Source: Gemmatimonadota bacterium (GTDB lineage: Bacteria; Gemmatimonadota; Gemmatimonadetes; Longimicrobiales; Gaopeijiaceae). Taken from it: a stretch of DNA of 64,000 bases. Of the stretch, positions 25,573 to 33,907 are shown piece by piece (within the stretch, counting starts at the first letter, position 1; every line of letters begins with the position of its first letter). The position numbers and the translations under genes are program-made. The notes under the pieces are model-generated. The model was given only the letters and a program-made list of their open reading frames with translations, was not told where the DNA came from and searched no databases. The DNA is taken from the NCBI GenBank assembly GCA_016873995.1, contig VGVR01000014.1, positions 1 through 64,000 of the forward strand, in the 5' to 3' direction.

Positions 25573-25839
25573 CCGGCGGAGCGGGGGACGCGCCGCATCC
25601 TTCCAAGCCCACCAGTCGAGCAGTCTTCGCTCGCGGCCACCCTCCGACCAGTAGATCGCGCAGCGGTACACGTAGAGGTTGCAGCGGTCGGAGTGTCCGC
25701 CCTGAAGCGCGCACAAACGTGCGTACAGCTCCTCGGGGTCGCGGCCCGCCAGGTCCTCGACTCTCTCGATGCCGAGCGCGCGCAGATCTGCCGCGGTACG
25801 GGGCCCGACCACGGGGATCTGTTGCAGGGCGTCCTTCAC
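25537..25839 (-). CDS. Helix-hairpin-helix protein, Cdd1 (pathogenicity locus) family
   Basis: 100 residues, GTG start at 25839 preceded by GAGGCGG. V-V-G-P-R-T-A-A-D-L-R-A-L-G-I is a helix-hairpin-helix. The rest matches the small Cdd1 family: D-P-E-E-L-Y-A-R-L-C, D-R-C-N-L-Y-V-Y-R-C-A-I-Y and W-W-A-W-K-D. Function is unknown; DNA binding is suggested by the HhH motif and metal binding by the conserved cysteines. It starts 11 bases after the NosR-like gene and is probably cotranscribed. Confidence 0.8.
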   Translation of the reverse strand: MKDALQQIPVVGPRTAADLRALGIERVEDLAGRDPEELYARLCALQGGHSDRCNLYVYRCAIYWSEGGRERRLLDWWAWKDAARPPLRRLRNARAPVLDG

Positions 25840-25850
25840 AGCGCGCCGCC

Positions 25851-27959
25851 TCAGTTCGCGCGGGTTCCCACCAAGTCCGACAGGCCCACGGCGCTCTTCG
25901 CCTTCAGCTGCACGAGACGAGGACGGATCGTGTCCATGTCGTGGCGGCAGACCCCAGTCTTCTCGAGAAGCTGCACCTCGCAGACGTTGCAGCGCACGCA
26001 CTCCTTGAAGTCGATTTCGGGGCCCCGGATGGCGCCGGTCGGGCAGCGCTTCTCGCACACCTTGCAGTAGGAGCACTGCTCGACGCGGGGGATGCGCTTG
26101 AGCGTGAGTAGCGATGCGACGGCCAACGAGGCACCGAGCGGACAAGCGTACCGGCAGTAGAAGCGCGGCACCACGACGGAGGCCAGCAGGATCGAGCCCG
26201 CGATCGTCCAGAGGAGCACGTTGGTGCTCAGGAAGAACACCGTGCCGAACGGCTCGAAGTACTGGTAGATGCTCGCCTCGCTGCCGGCCAGCGCCGGCAG
26301 CAGGATGAGGGCGAGGATGCCGTATTTCACTTTGAGAGCGCCGCGATGGACCTCCCTCGGCAGTTCGCGCTTGAAGCGGGCTGGCACGAGTCGGTCGATG
26401 AAGTCCTGCAGCGCTCCGAATGGGCAGAGGAACCCGCAGAATATCCGCCCGAAGAGCAGGAGAGTGATGAGGGTGAAGGCCACCATGATCAGGAGCGGGA
26501 GGTCGTCCATGATGGCCGAAGGGCCGATCCAGATCAGGCCGGTGATGTGCGAGATCGAGAGGAATCCCCCGTCGACGAACCCGAGGACCACGAACGTGGC
26601 GCCAAGCGAGATCCAGCGGAGCGCCGGGATCTTCGTGAAGAAGGCGGCCGACGCGAGCGCGAGTACGAGCACCATCCAGCCGACACGCGCCCACGAGGTG
26701 CTCGCCAGAAGCCTGTCGACGGCGCTATCCTCGTCCGCTTCGGTGAAGTCCAGCGCGCCGAGCTGATCGTCCGCGGCGAAGTCGGTTGCGAACTCGGCCG
26801 CCGCCGGAGCAGCAGGCGCTGCGAGCGGCACGTCCGTCTCCGCGGTGGCCGTGGGCGTCGACGAAGCGGCTCCAGCTTCAGCCGCACTCGCGGCGGCCGC
26901 CGCGCGCTCCGCGACCAGGGTTGCTGCACGTCTGAGCGCGGCCTGGCTCGTGTACTCCACCTCGAACCGCCCGATCTCTTCGCCGCGGTCGAAAACGAAC
27001 GTCATCGGCTGCTCGACGTCGACCTCGTCGCCCAGGATGAACACGCCGACCATCGAGACCTCGCCGCTGAGCAGGCCCTCCCAGGGCGAGCCGAGCATGA
27101 CGACGTTGTCGACCGGGATGGCGATGGTCTGCCCGTTCTGGACGACCGTCCACCCCTGCTGGACGGGCAGTCGCCCACCGCCCGGACCGTCCACCACATA
27201 GAGAATGAGGTCCGACCCGGTCGCGCCCCGCCGCTCGACGGCGCTGGTGATGTACCCGTTCAGGGCGCCGACCAGGTAGAGCGCGAGCTCCTCGCTCTCC
27301 AGGTGGATCACGGAGAGGCCGATCTCGTCCTGATCTTCGGCGTTCACCGTCATGCGTTGGGTGACGCCGACGCGGCGCATCTCGAACCAGGGCATGCTGG
27401 TGATGTTCTCGGCCGGGGCCGGCACACCGTGCTCTTCCGGCACGGCGCGCGAGTATGTCGCTGCCACGCGGCGCGCCGAGTCACGCACACCTCGCGACAG
27501 CGCACGCACACTGATCGAGACTCGCGAGATGCCGGCGATGTCTTCGTAGACGCGGAAGGCGTCGCCGATGTACTTGCCCCCGTACTGCTCCTGGAAGCCG
27601 GGCGTCTGACGGAGGAAGTCTCCCTTCTGGTTCATCCGACTCTCGTGATACTCGGTCACCCGCACGCCGGTGAGGTGACCGTCCGGCGACATCCCCACCA
27701 CGGCGCGGATCGGACCACTGTAGCCGACCACCTCAGGAGGGAAGTCCGAGGTGAGGAACACGTAGCCGAGGAACTCTTCGCCTCGATACGCGCGGCGGAC
27801 CGGGGGATCGCCTTCTGCGGGATCGAGCCGATCCGCTTCCGGCATCACCTCCCTGAGGAGCCGGGCCGAGACCCGGTCTACCCCTTGGGCTGTCGCAGCC
27901 CCAGGCGCGAGTGCGACGAGCGCCAGGATCAGGAGCGCAGTGAGCCGGAGTCTAGGCAT
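25851..27959 (-). CDS. NosR-like membrane flavo/iron-sulfur protein
   Basis: 702 residues. A signal/first helix is followed by an FMN_bind-like periplasmic domain (about 60-180) and a second beta-rich domain with G-P-G-G-G-R (about 260-380). An Ala-rich linker (about 390-440) leads to five or six membrane helices carrying C-G-F-L-C-P-F-G-A and C-R-Y-A-C-P-L-G-A, and then two ferredoxin motifs, C-S-Y-C-K-V-C-E-K-R-C-P and C-V-R-C-N-V-C. This is the layout of NosR, which feeds electrons to nitrous-oxide reductase. No nosZ is in the window. The usual S/T-G-A-T flavinylation motif is not visible where expected (I-S-R-V-S-I-S-V-R-A instead), so covalent FMN may be absent. It may transfer electrons to some other periplasmic enzyme. 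Confidence 0.8.
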   Translation of the reverse strand: MPRLRLTALLILALVALAPGAATAQGVDRVSARLLREVMPEADRLDPAEGDPPVRRAYRGEEFLGYVFLTSDFPPEVVGYSGPIRAVVGMSPDGHLTGVRVTEYHESRMNQKGDFLRQTPGFQEQYGGKYIGDAFRVYEDIAGISRVSISVRALSRGVRDSARRVAATYSRAVPEEHGVPAPAENITSMPWFEMRRVGVTQRMTVNAEDQDEIGLSVIHLESEELALYLVGALNGYITSAVERRGATGSDLILYVVDGPGGGRLPVQQGWTVVQNGQTIAIPVDNVVMLGSPWEGLLSGEVSMVGVFILGDEVDVEQPMTFVFDRGEEIGRFEVEYTSQAALRRAATLVAERAAAAASAAEAGAASSTPTATAETDVPLAAPAAPAAAEFATDFAADDQLGALDFTEADEDSAVDRLLASTSWARVGWMVLVLALASAAFFTKIPALRWISLGATFVVLGFVDGGFLSISHITGLIWIGPSAIMDDLPLLIMVAFTLITLLLFGRIFCGFLCPFGALQDFIDRLVPARFKRELPREVHRGALKVKYGILALILLPALAGSEASIYQYFEPFGTVFFLSTNVLLWTIAGSILLASVVVPRFYCRYACPLGASLAVASLLTLKRIPRVEQCSYCKVCEKRCPTGAIRGPEIDFKECVRCNVCEVQLLEKTGVCRHDMDTIRPRLVQLKAKSAVGLSDLVGTRAN

Positions 27960-28165
27960 GTGGAGGGATCCCGGAGGAAGACGCGCCCGAGCTTACGGCC
28001 CACCCGTCGCCGGCGTCAATTGCGGCGGGTGCCGAATACGGCGGCTACGTAAGGACACCCGTGGACTACGAAGCGTTACGTAGATCTGGCGTAGATGCGA
28101 CTTCCGAGCTTGGAGCCCACGCGGGCATCTGGCCCGTCGCAACCCGTTCCTAAGGAGACTCACCC

Positions 28166-29296
28166 ATGCCACGACGTTTCTTTTTCCTCTTCGCGCTCGG
28201 GGCGGGGCTCGCCGCCTGCGCGGACGAGCGGCCGACCCCATTCGAGCCCCAGCTCGCAAGGGTACCTGGCGAGCTCGGCGAAGCACCGCCCTTCGAGGTC
28301 TACTCGCAGAACGTCTACCTCGGCGGCGATACCGGCCCACTCTTCACGCTCAACTTCAGTGACATTCCCGCGGTGATGGCCGCAACGAACCGGTTCTGGC
28401 AGGAAGTGCAGCAGAGCAACGTGCCCGAGCGCATGGCAGCGATCGTCGACGAGATCGAGGCGCGCCGCCCCCACGTCGTGGGCCTCCAAGAGATGCTGCG
28501 TTTCGTGGTCGTGCAGGGCAGCACTCCTGTCGGCGTCTTGGATCTGCTCGCGCTCATCGAGGCGGAGATCGCGTCGCGCGGCCTCCCCTACGTCACCGAG
28601 GTGGTGCAGCCGGCCACGTCGGCTGCGTTGCCACTCGCGATCACGAGCACGGGACTCCGGGCTCTGAGCTTCACCGATCGGCTCGTGGTGCTCCGTCGGA
28701 GCGACGTGACGCTCACGTCGGAAGCGAGCGGACTATACGCTGCGGTGGCACCGCTCGGGCCGGTCACGCTCAAGCGCGGCTGGGCGAGGGTGAGCGTCAA
28801 TCACGACGGGGCGCCACACCACTTCGTCACGACGCACCTCGAGGTTCAAGCGCTCAGGCAGGTGCAGGCGGGTCAGGCACAGCAGCTCCTCGGTCAAGTA
28901 CTCGCGGGACTCGACGGCGTCGTCGTGCTCGCCGGTGACCTCAACTCGGACGCCGCCGCGCAGCCCGGCGACGTGTCGTGGACCGACACCTATGACCGCG
29001 TGCGGGCCGCAGGCTTCGACGACCTCTGGGAGCTCGCACCACCGGCGAACCTGGGGGACGGCTTCACCTGCTGTCAGGCGAACGACTTGCGCAACGCGGT
29101 CTCCGAGCTGGATCAGCGCATCGACTTCGTCCTGGTGCGGCCGAGTACGCCTCTCGGCGGCGGTCACGGGGTCGGGCGTGGACTCCACCGCATCGACGTG
29201 GTCGGCGACGAGGCTGCCGACCGGACGGCCGGTGGGCTCTGGCCTGCCGACCACGCGGGGTTGGCGGCGAGCCTCCGCACGACGCGCACGGAGTGA
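28166..29296 (+). CDS. Lipoprotein of the endonuclease/exonuclease/phosphatase superfamily
   Basis: 376 residues; AAGGAG stands eight bases before ATG 28166. The lipoprotein signal ends G-L-A-A-C. EEP fold motifs are Y-S-Q-N-V-Y-L (Asn), V-V-G-L-Q-E-M (metal Glu), L-A-G-D-L-N-S-D (Asp/Asn), I-D-F-V and the final P-A-D-H-A-G-L (Asp-His). The catalytic set is therefore complete. Family members hydrolyse phosphodiesters or phosphomonoesters in DNA, sphingomyelin or inositides; a secreted lipoprotein form may act on extracellular DNA or phospholipid. No PHO-box-like site was noted upstream. Confidence 0.85.
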   Translation: MPRRFFFLFALGAGLAACADERPTPFEPQLARVPGELGEAPPFEVYSQNVYLGGDTGPLFTLNFSDIPAVMAATNRFWQEVQQSNVPERMAAIVDEIEARRPHVVGLQEMLRFVVVQGSTPVGVLDLLALIEAEIASRGLPYVTEVVQPATSAALPLAITSTGLRALSFTDRLVVLRRSDVTLTSEASGLYAAVAPLGPVTLKRGWARVSVNHDGAPHHFVTTHLEVQALRQVQAGQAQQLLGQVLAGLDGVVVLAGDLNSDAAAQPGDVSWTDTYDRVRAAGFDDLWELAPPANLGDGFTCCQANDLRNAVSELDQRIDFVLVRPSTPLGGGHGVGRGLHRIDVVGDEAADRTAGGLWPADHAGLAASLRTTRTE

Positions 29297-29307
29297 GAAT
29301 CTCGGGG

Positions 29308-29333
29308 GGTCGCCGGGCGCGTGCCCGGCGACC
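29308..29333. terminator. Hairpin between convergent genes
   Basis: GGTCGCCGGGC pairs perfectly with GCCCGGCGACC over a GCGT loop, 12 bases after the plus-strand stop and 30 bases before the convergent gene's end. There is no T-tract on the plus side, so it may be a factor-assisted or bidirectional terminator. Confidence 0.55.
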
Positions 29334-29362
29334 TACCCGCGAGGAAGTGCAGTCGGGCCCAC

Positions 29363-30448
29363 CTAGATCATGCCGATGTCGGCGCTGCGCAGGGCGTCCG
29401 TCACGTCGGCCGAGAACCAGATGCCCTTCTTGGCCTCGAGAATCTTGAGGCCTTCCTCGCGCGTGAAGCTCTCGCGGTAGGCGCGCGACTCGAGGATGGC
29501 GATCCACGCCTCGGAGATCCCGACGATCTGCCCGCCCAGTGAGATCTCGTCGCCCTTCTTTCCCTTCGGGTATCCGGAGCCGTCCCAACGCTCGTGGTGC
29601 TCGTGCACGTACCGGATGGTGCGGCCGAGGTGCCTCATGGGCTCAAGGATCTCCACGCCCCGATCGCAGTGCGAGCGGATGATGGCGAACTCGTCTGGGG
29701 TGAGCGACTTCGGCTTGTGCACCAGGGCGTCTGGCACCGCCATCATCCATGCATCGTGCAATAAGCCCGCGATGCGCACAGCCTCGACCTCGTTGTCATC
29801 GGCGTTCATCGTGTGCGCGATAGCCGCAGCCTGCAGCGCCACCGCCTTGCTGTGCCCCTGGAAATGCGGGCTGCGCATATCTAGCGCTTTTGCCAGGGAG
29901 GCCAGCGTGCTCACGGTCAGCTCGCGCAGGGCATTGCCGCGCCGGTCGAGCTCCTCTTTCATCCATGCGAACATGGCGCGGTGGTGCTCGTGGGCGGCAC
30001 GCTTGTGGAACGCGCGCTGCACGGAGCGCTTGAGCGCCTCCGGGTCGGGCGGCTTCTTGATGTAGTACGATACGCCCATGCGGAGCGCCGCCTGCGCCGT
30101 CGCCTCGTCGCCGCTGCCGGTGAGCAGGATGACCGCGATGTCGGGGTCGTGCTCCTGGGCGGCCTGGGCCAGATCGAGCCCCGACATGCCGCCCATGGCA
30201 AAGTCCGTAACGAGGATCGTGGGCGGGGATTTCACGAGCTCGGCGAGCGCGTCCTGCGGTGTGGCGAACTGACGCACCTTGTAACCCACGCCTTTCAGGA
30301 TACCGGCGTTGAGCGTACCCGAGGTGCGGTCGTTGTCTACCACGAACACGACGCCCTCGCTCGAATCCGGAAGCTCGAACCTGAAATCGCTCGGCTCGAC
30401 GATGTCGTCGAACGGCGAGGTGCCCCGACTGGATTCGCTCAAGCTCAC
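29363..30448 (-). CDS. Response regulator with a degenerate HD-GYP output domain
   Basis: 361 residues. The receiver domain (about 30-150) is intact: V-D-N-D acidic pocket, phospho-acceptor in V-T-D-F-A-M, L-L-T-G, and Y-I-K-K-P. The HD-GYP domain (about 190-345) keeps H-S, L-L-H-D, S-H-C-D and H-H-E-R-W-D-G-S-G-Y-P, but the normal H-D-I-G-K is H-D-A-W-M and the normal A-V-A-D-x-F is G-I-S-E-A-W. Active HD-GYP phosphodiesterases hydrolyse cyclic di-GMP. With the Gly-Lys and the last metal Asp changed, this one may be inactive, have different metals, or act as a sensor. No partner kinase lies next to it. Confidence 0.85.
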   Translation of the reverse strand: MSLSESSRGTSPFDDIVEPSDFRFELPDSSEGVVFVVDNDRTSGTLNAGILKGVGYKVRQFATPQDALAELVKSPPTILVTDFAMGGMSGLDLAQAAQEHDPDIAVILLTGSGDEATAQAALRMGVSYYIKKPPDPEALKRSVQRAFHKRAAHEHHRAMFAWMKEELDRRGNALRELTVSTLASLAKALDMRSPHFQGHSKAVALQAAAIAHTMNADDNEVEAVRIAGLLHDAWMMAVPDALVHKPKSLTPDEFAIIRSHCDRGVEILEPMRHLGRTIRYVHEHHERWDGSGYPKGKKGDEISLGGQIVGISEAWIAILESRAYRESFTREEGLKILEAKKGIWFSADVTDALRSADIGMI

Positions 30449-30624
30449 GCCCCCTCACACCCTGGAAGACGACGCGGCCGACCGATGGGCGGCCGACGCC
30501 GTCAAGACTCCTGCACATGTCTTTGCCTGGGGGGCGGATACGACTGTGCGCCGCCGTGCCACGCGGTGTCAAGCTTGGCGAGACGTCCCGTGGGGTAGCC
30601 GGGACGCTCGGCGGCCGCTGAGGG

Positions 30625-31602
30625 CTACACCATCAGTACCGTCGAGCCGACGGTCTTGCGCGCCTCGAGGTCGATGTGCGCCTGCGCCGCATCCTTCAGA
30701 GGATACCGAGCGCCGACGTGCGGCCGGACCTTGCCCGACGACACCATGTGGAAGAGCGCGGCCACGCCGTCGGCGGCCTCCTCACGCACGGCGTAGTAGT
30801 GCCCGATGGTGGGGCGCGTCAGAAAGAGCGACCCCTTCTGCGCGAGCAGGAGTGGCGGGATGGGCTCGACCGGCCCCGATGCGTTGCCGTAGGAGACCAT
30901 CATCCCCCGCGGGCGGAGCGAGTCGATGCTTCCCATGAACGTCGACTTGCCGACGGAGTCGTACACCACATCGACGCCTCGCCCGTTCGTGATCTCCTTC
31001 ACGCGTTTGGCGACGTCCTCGCTCTGATAGAGGATCGTGTGGTCGCAGCCATTCTTGCGCGCGAGCGCCGCCTTGTCCTCGGAGCCGGCCGTACCGATGA
31101 CGCGCGCGCCGATCGCCTTCAGCCACTGGCAGAGGAGCAACCCGACGCCTCCGGCTGCGGCGTGCATGAGCACCCAATCGCCCGCCTTCACGGGGTACGT
31201 GCGTCGCACCAGGTACTCGACCGTGCACCCCTTCAGCATGATCGCCGCCGCGGTGACGTCGTCGATCTCGCTGGGCACCCTGAAGAGCCGCGCGGTCGGG
31301 AGCACCCGCGCCTCCGTGTAGGAGCCCGCCGGCCCGTTACCCGTGTAGGCCACCCGGTCGCCTACCTTCAGCTCGGTCACCCCGCTCCCGACCTCGGCGA
31401 CGACGCCGGCCGCCTCGACGCCCGGCGAAAACGGCAGTGCCATTGGATAGAGCCCGGTGCGGTGGTAGACGTCGATGTAGTTCAGCCCGACCGCCGTGTG
31501 GCGGACCAGAACTTCTCCCGCGCCGGGCTTCCCGGGGCTCTTCTTCGCCCACTCGAGCACCTCCGGTCCGCCGTGCCGGCTGATGACGATCGCGCCGTCC
31601 AT
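30625..31602 (-). CDS. Zinc-independent quinone oxidoreductase (MDR superfamily)
   Basis: 325 residues. N-terminal GroES-like domain with G-L-N-Y-I-D-V-Y-H-R-T-G-L-Y and P-G-V-E-A-A-G-V-V; Rossmann domain with A-A-A-G-G-V-G-L-L-L for NADPH; and G-V-D-V-V-Y-D-S-V-G. The lack of the zinc-ligand cysteines puts it with QorA/zeta-crystallin. It catalyses NADPH-dependent quinone or enone reduction in the cytosol. Length and both domains are complete. It is a single gene, divergent from the M14 peptidase. Confidence 0.9.
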   Translation of the reverse strand: MDGAIVISRHGGPEVLEWAKKSPGKPGAGEVLVRHTAVGLNYIDVYHRTGLYPMALPFSPGVEAAGVVAEVGSGVTELKVGDRVAYTGNGPAGSYTEARVLPTARLFRVPSEIDDVTAAAIMLKGCTVEYLVRRTYPVKAGDWVLMHAAAGGVGLLLCQWLKAIGARVIGTAGSEDKAALARKNGCDHTILYQSEDVAKRVKEITNGRGVDVVYDSVGKSTFMGSIDSLRPRGMMVSYGNASGPVEPIPPLLLAQKGSLFLTRPTIGHYYAVREEAADGVAALFHMVSSGKVRPHVGARYPLKDAAQAHIDLEARKTVGSTVLMV

Positions 31603-31662
31603 CGTGCCTCCCTTGGTCTATTCTCGAGTCCTGCCGAAGGACGTACGCTACCCAGTCCTGCC

Positions 31663-31725
31663 GCCGACGTCCGCCGACGTCCGCCGACGCGCGGAAGTCC
31701 GCGGAGGGCCGCGGAAGTCCGCCGG
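31663..31725. repeat. Short GC-rich tandem repeat
   Basis: CCGCCGACGT is repeated nearly three times, then decays into GCGGAAGTCCGCGG-type copies. It lies in the 225-base divergent promoter region between the quinone oxidoreductase and the M14 peptidase. Confidence 0.6.
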
Positions 31726-31827
31726 GGTCCCGCACCGTGGCCGGCCATCCTAGCGAAAAGGGCTTTCCGCGTCACGCGACGCGCGCCTAACTTCGGGCTC
31801 CCCGTCGCATCGAAGGACGAGTCCTGT

Positions 31828-33483
31828 ATGCCGCGCACCGCATCGCTCCCGAGGCCGGCCCTCGCCCTCACGGTCCTCGCGGCCCTGACGCTCCTCGCCG
31901 GCCCGGTCCGCGCGCAGATCCCGTGGCTGCCGGTCGCCGACGGCTTCCCGACCACGGCCGCCGAGCAGAACGGCTTTCGGGCGCATACGCGTCACCTCGA
32001 GATGTGGGACTACCTGCGTGCCCTCCGCGGTGCGACCACCGAGATGCGGCTCGGCACGTACGGGCTGACGCAGCAAGGCCGCGAGCTTCCGTTCGCCATC
32101 TTCAGTCGGCCTCTCGTCAGCGACCCGTTGGAGGCCCAGGCGCTCGGCCGCCCGATCGTGGTGCTCGCAGCGAACGTGCACGGGGGGGAGCGCACGTTCC
32201 GCGAGGGGCTGCTCATCCTGATGCGCGACCTGGCGACGCCGGGCACGCGAGTCAACCAGCTGCTCGACGAAGTGACCGTGATCGTGACGCCTCAGCTCAA
32301 CCCGGACGGCTTCGAGGCGAGCGCCCAGGGACAGCGCGGGAACGCGTGGGGCATCGACCTCAACCGCGACTACGTGAAGCTCGAGGACCCGGCGATCGCG
32401 GCGCTCGTCGCGAACGTGGTGGCCGAGTGGCGCCCGCACGTGTTCGTCGACGGACACAACGGCGGCTCGCGCCCTTACAACCTCAACTACCAGTGCCCGA
32501 GCCACGTCGACCCGATGCTCGAGCTCACGCTCATTTGCGACCGAGAGATCTTCCCCGCCATCGACCGGCGACTGGCGAGCGAAGGGTACCGAGCCTGGTA
32601 CTACACCGGCGGCAATGAGCAGGAGTGGCAGGTCGGCGGCTGGCAGGCGCGCATCGGCCGCAACTACGTGGGCTTCCTGAACTCGATCGGCATCCTCTTC
32701 GAGGCGCCGACCCAGCAGCAGGAGAGCGGGGCACGCGCGGGATACCTGGCCTACCTGACCGTCCTGGAGTTCGTGACCCAGAACGCCGAGCGCGTCATGG
32801 GCCTGGTCGACCGCGCGCGGGAGGAGACCGTGGCCATGGGCGCGGGCCCGAGCGGCGAGGTCGCCGTGCAGATGGAGTACGCCCCCGAGGAGTATCCGGT
32901 CGACTACTTGGTGATTCGAGGAGGCGGGCGCGGCAACGGCACGCGCGAGGACACGGTCCAGGTGCGCGGGGCGCGGCTCATGAAGAAGCCGGTGGCGACG
33001 CGGCTCCGCCCGCGCCCGTGGGCGTATATCTTACCGCGGGACGCCGTCGCCGCGGTGGCGATGCTGCGCCGCCATCGCATCCACGTGGAGCGGCTGGTCG
33101 CGCCAGCGACCCTCGATGTCGACGCGTACACCATCGACGACGTGACGTACGAGCAGGCATACAACCACGCAGCCGCGATGCGCATCGAGGTGGGCGACGT
33201 GCGCACCCTCGAGCAGAACTTTCCCACCGGCACGTACATCGTGCCCACCGCGCAACCGCTGGGGCGACTGGCGGCGCACATGCTCGAGCCCGAGACCGAC
33301 GACAACGTGATCTACTGGAACACGATGGACGCGTGGGTCCCGAGACCGGGTGTGCGGGCAGCCGGCGGAGGTGGACTCCCGAACGCCGACCGAGAGCCCT
33401 CCCTGCCGTTCACCGGCCCGCTGCTCGTCCCGATCTACAAGCTCATGCGACCGACGCCGCTGACGTCGGCAGTGGTCGAGTAG
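31828..33483 (+). CDS. Secreted M14-family zinc carboxypeptidase-like protein
   Basis: 551 residues, signal 1-29 ending V-R-A-Q. The M14 fold is recognised by N-V-H-G-G-E-R (the H-x-x-E zinc pair), Q-L-N-P-D-G-F-E, G-I-D-L-N-R-D-Y (substrate Asn-Arg) and F-V-D-G-H-N-G-G (third zinc ligand). A catalytic Glu is plausible in I-L-F-E-A-P. The C-terminal half (about 340-551) is an extra beta-rich region seen in large secreted bacterial members. It should trim peptides or peptidoglycan fragments in the periplasm. Given the PHM/PAL-like enzymes elsewhere, a peptide-processing carboxypeptidase in the same window is worth noting, but no genetic linkage supports cooperation. Confidence 0.85.
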   Translation: MPRTASLPRPALALTVLAALTLLAGPVRAQIPWLPVADGFPTTAAEQNGFRAHTRHLEMWDYLRALRGATTEMRLGTYGLTQQGRELPFAIFSRPLVSDPLEAQALGRPIVVLAANVHGGERTFREGLLILMRDLATPGTRVNQLLDEVTVIVTPQLNPDGFEASAQGQRGNAWGIDLNRDYVKLEDPAIAALVANVVAEWRPHVFVDGHNGGSRPYNLNYQCPSHVDPMLELTLICDREIFPAIDRRLASEGYRAWYYTGGNEQEWQVGGWQARIGRNYVGFLNSIGILFEAPTQQQESGARAGYLAYLTVLEFVTQNAERVMGLVDRAREETVAMGAGPSGEVAVQMEYAPEEYPVDYLVIRGGGRGNGTREDTVQVRGARLMKKPVATRLRPRPWAYILPRDAVAAVAMLRRHRIHVERLVAPATLDVDAYTIDDVTYEQAYNHAAAMRIEVGDVRTLEQNFPTGTYIVPTAQPLGRLAAHMLEPETDDNVIYWNTMDAWVPRPGVRAAGGGGLPNADREPSLPFTGPLLVPIYKLMRPTPLTSAVVE

Positions 33484-33545
33484 CGGGCTGCCGTCTCATT
33501 GGACGGCGCCCGGCCGTCCTGCCGGTCGGCGCCCGGCCCCTTCTA

Positions 33546-33905
33546 CTACGCGTTGATCCCCAGCTCGGCCAGCTGTCCGAGGGCCGCGGTGCAAGCGTCC
33601 TTCGCGGACTCGAACAGCCGTCCGGCCTTCGCGGCGTCCTTCGCCCTGGCGGCGCTCTCGAGCTCCTGCAGCAGTCCGGCGAGCTCGCGCGCACGCACGT
33701 TGCCGGCCGAGGACTTGAGCGCGTGCGCCGCGCGATTGACGGCCTCCAGGTCTCCGGCGGCCATGGCAGCCTCGAGCGCGTCCATTCCCTTGGGCGCCTC
33801 CTGCGCGAACAGCTCCAGCATCGGTATCACGATCTCCTCGATGCCGGACGCGCGCATCGCAGCGCGGAACTGCTCGACGTCGATGGGGGGCGCCTGAGCG
33901 CTCAC
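33546..33905 (-). CDS. Orphan histidine phosphotransfer (Hpt) domain protein
   Basis: 119 residues, GTG start at 33905. The whole protein is one four-helix Hpt domain with A-H-A-L-K-S-S-A-G-N-V, where the histidine is the phosphorylation site. Such single-domain Hpt proteins relay phosphate from hybrid kinases to response regulators. No hybrid kinase is in the window; the HD-GYP regulator 3 kb away is a possible partner by proximity only. It begins two bases after the stop of the upstream PQQ dehydrogenase, so it is probably translated from the same mRNA, an odd pairing. Confidence 0.85.
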   Translation of the reverse strand: MSAQAPPIDVEQFRAAMRASGIEEIVIPMLELFAQEAPKGMDALEAAMAAGDLEAVNRAAHALKSSAGNVRARELAGLLQELESAARAKDAAKAGRLFESAKDACTAALGQLAELGINA

Positions 33906-33907
33906 GC

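Noticed and set aside
30676-31827. Upstream extension of the M14 peptidase frame across the quinone oxidoreductase gene
   Set aside because: The extension is antisense to a well-recognised gene, and the peptidase's signal peptide begins at ATG 31828.
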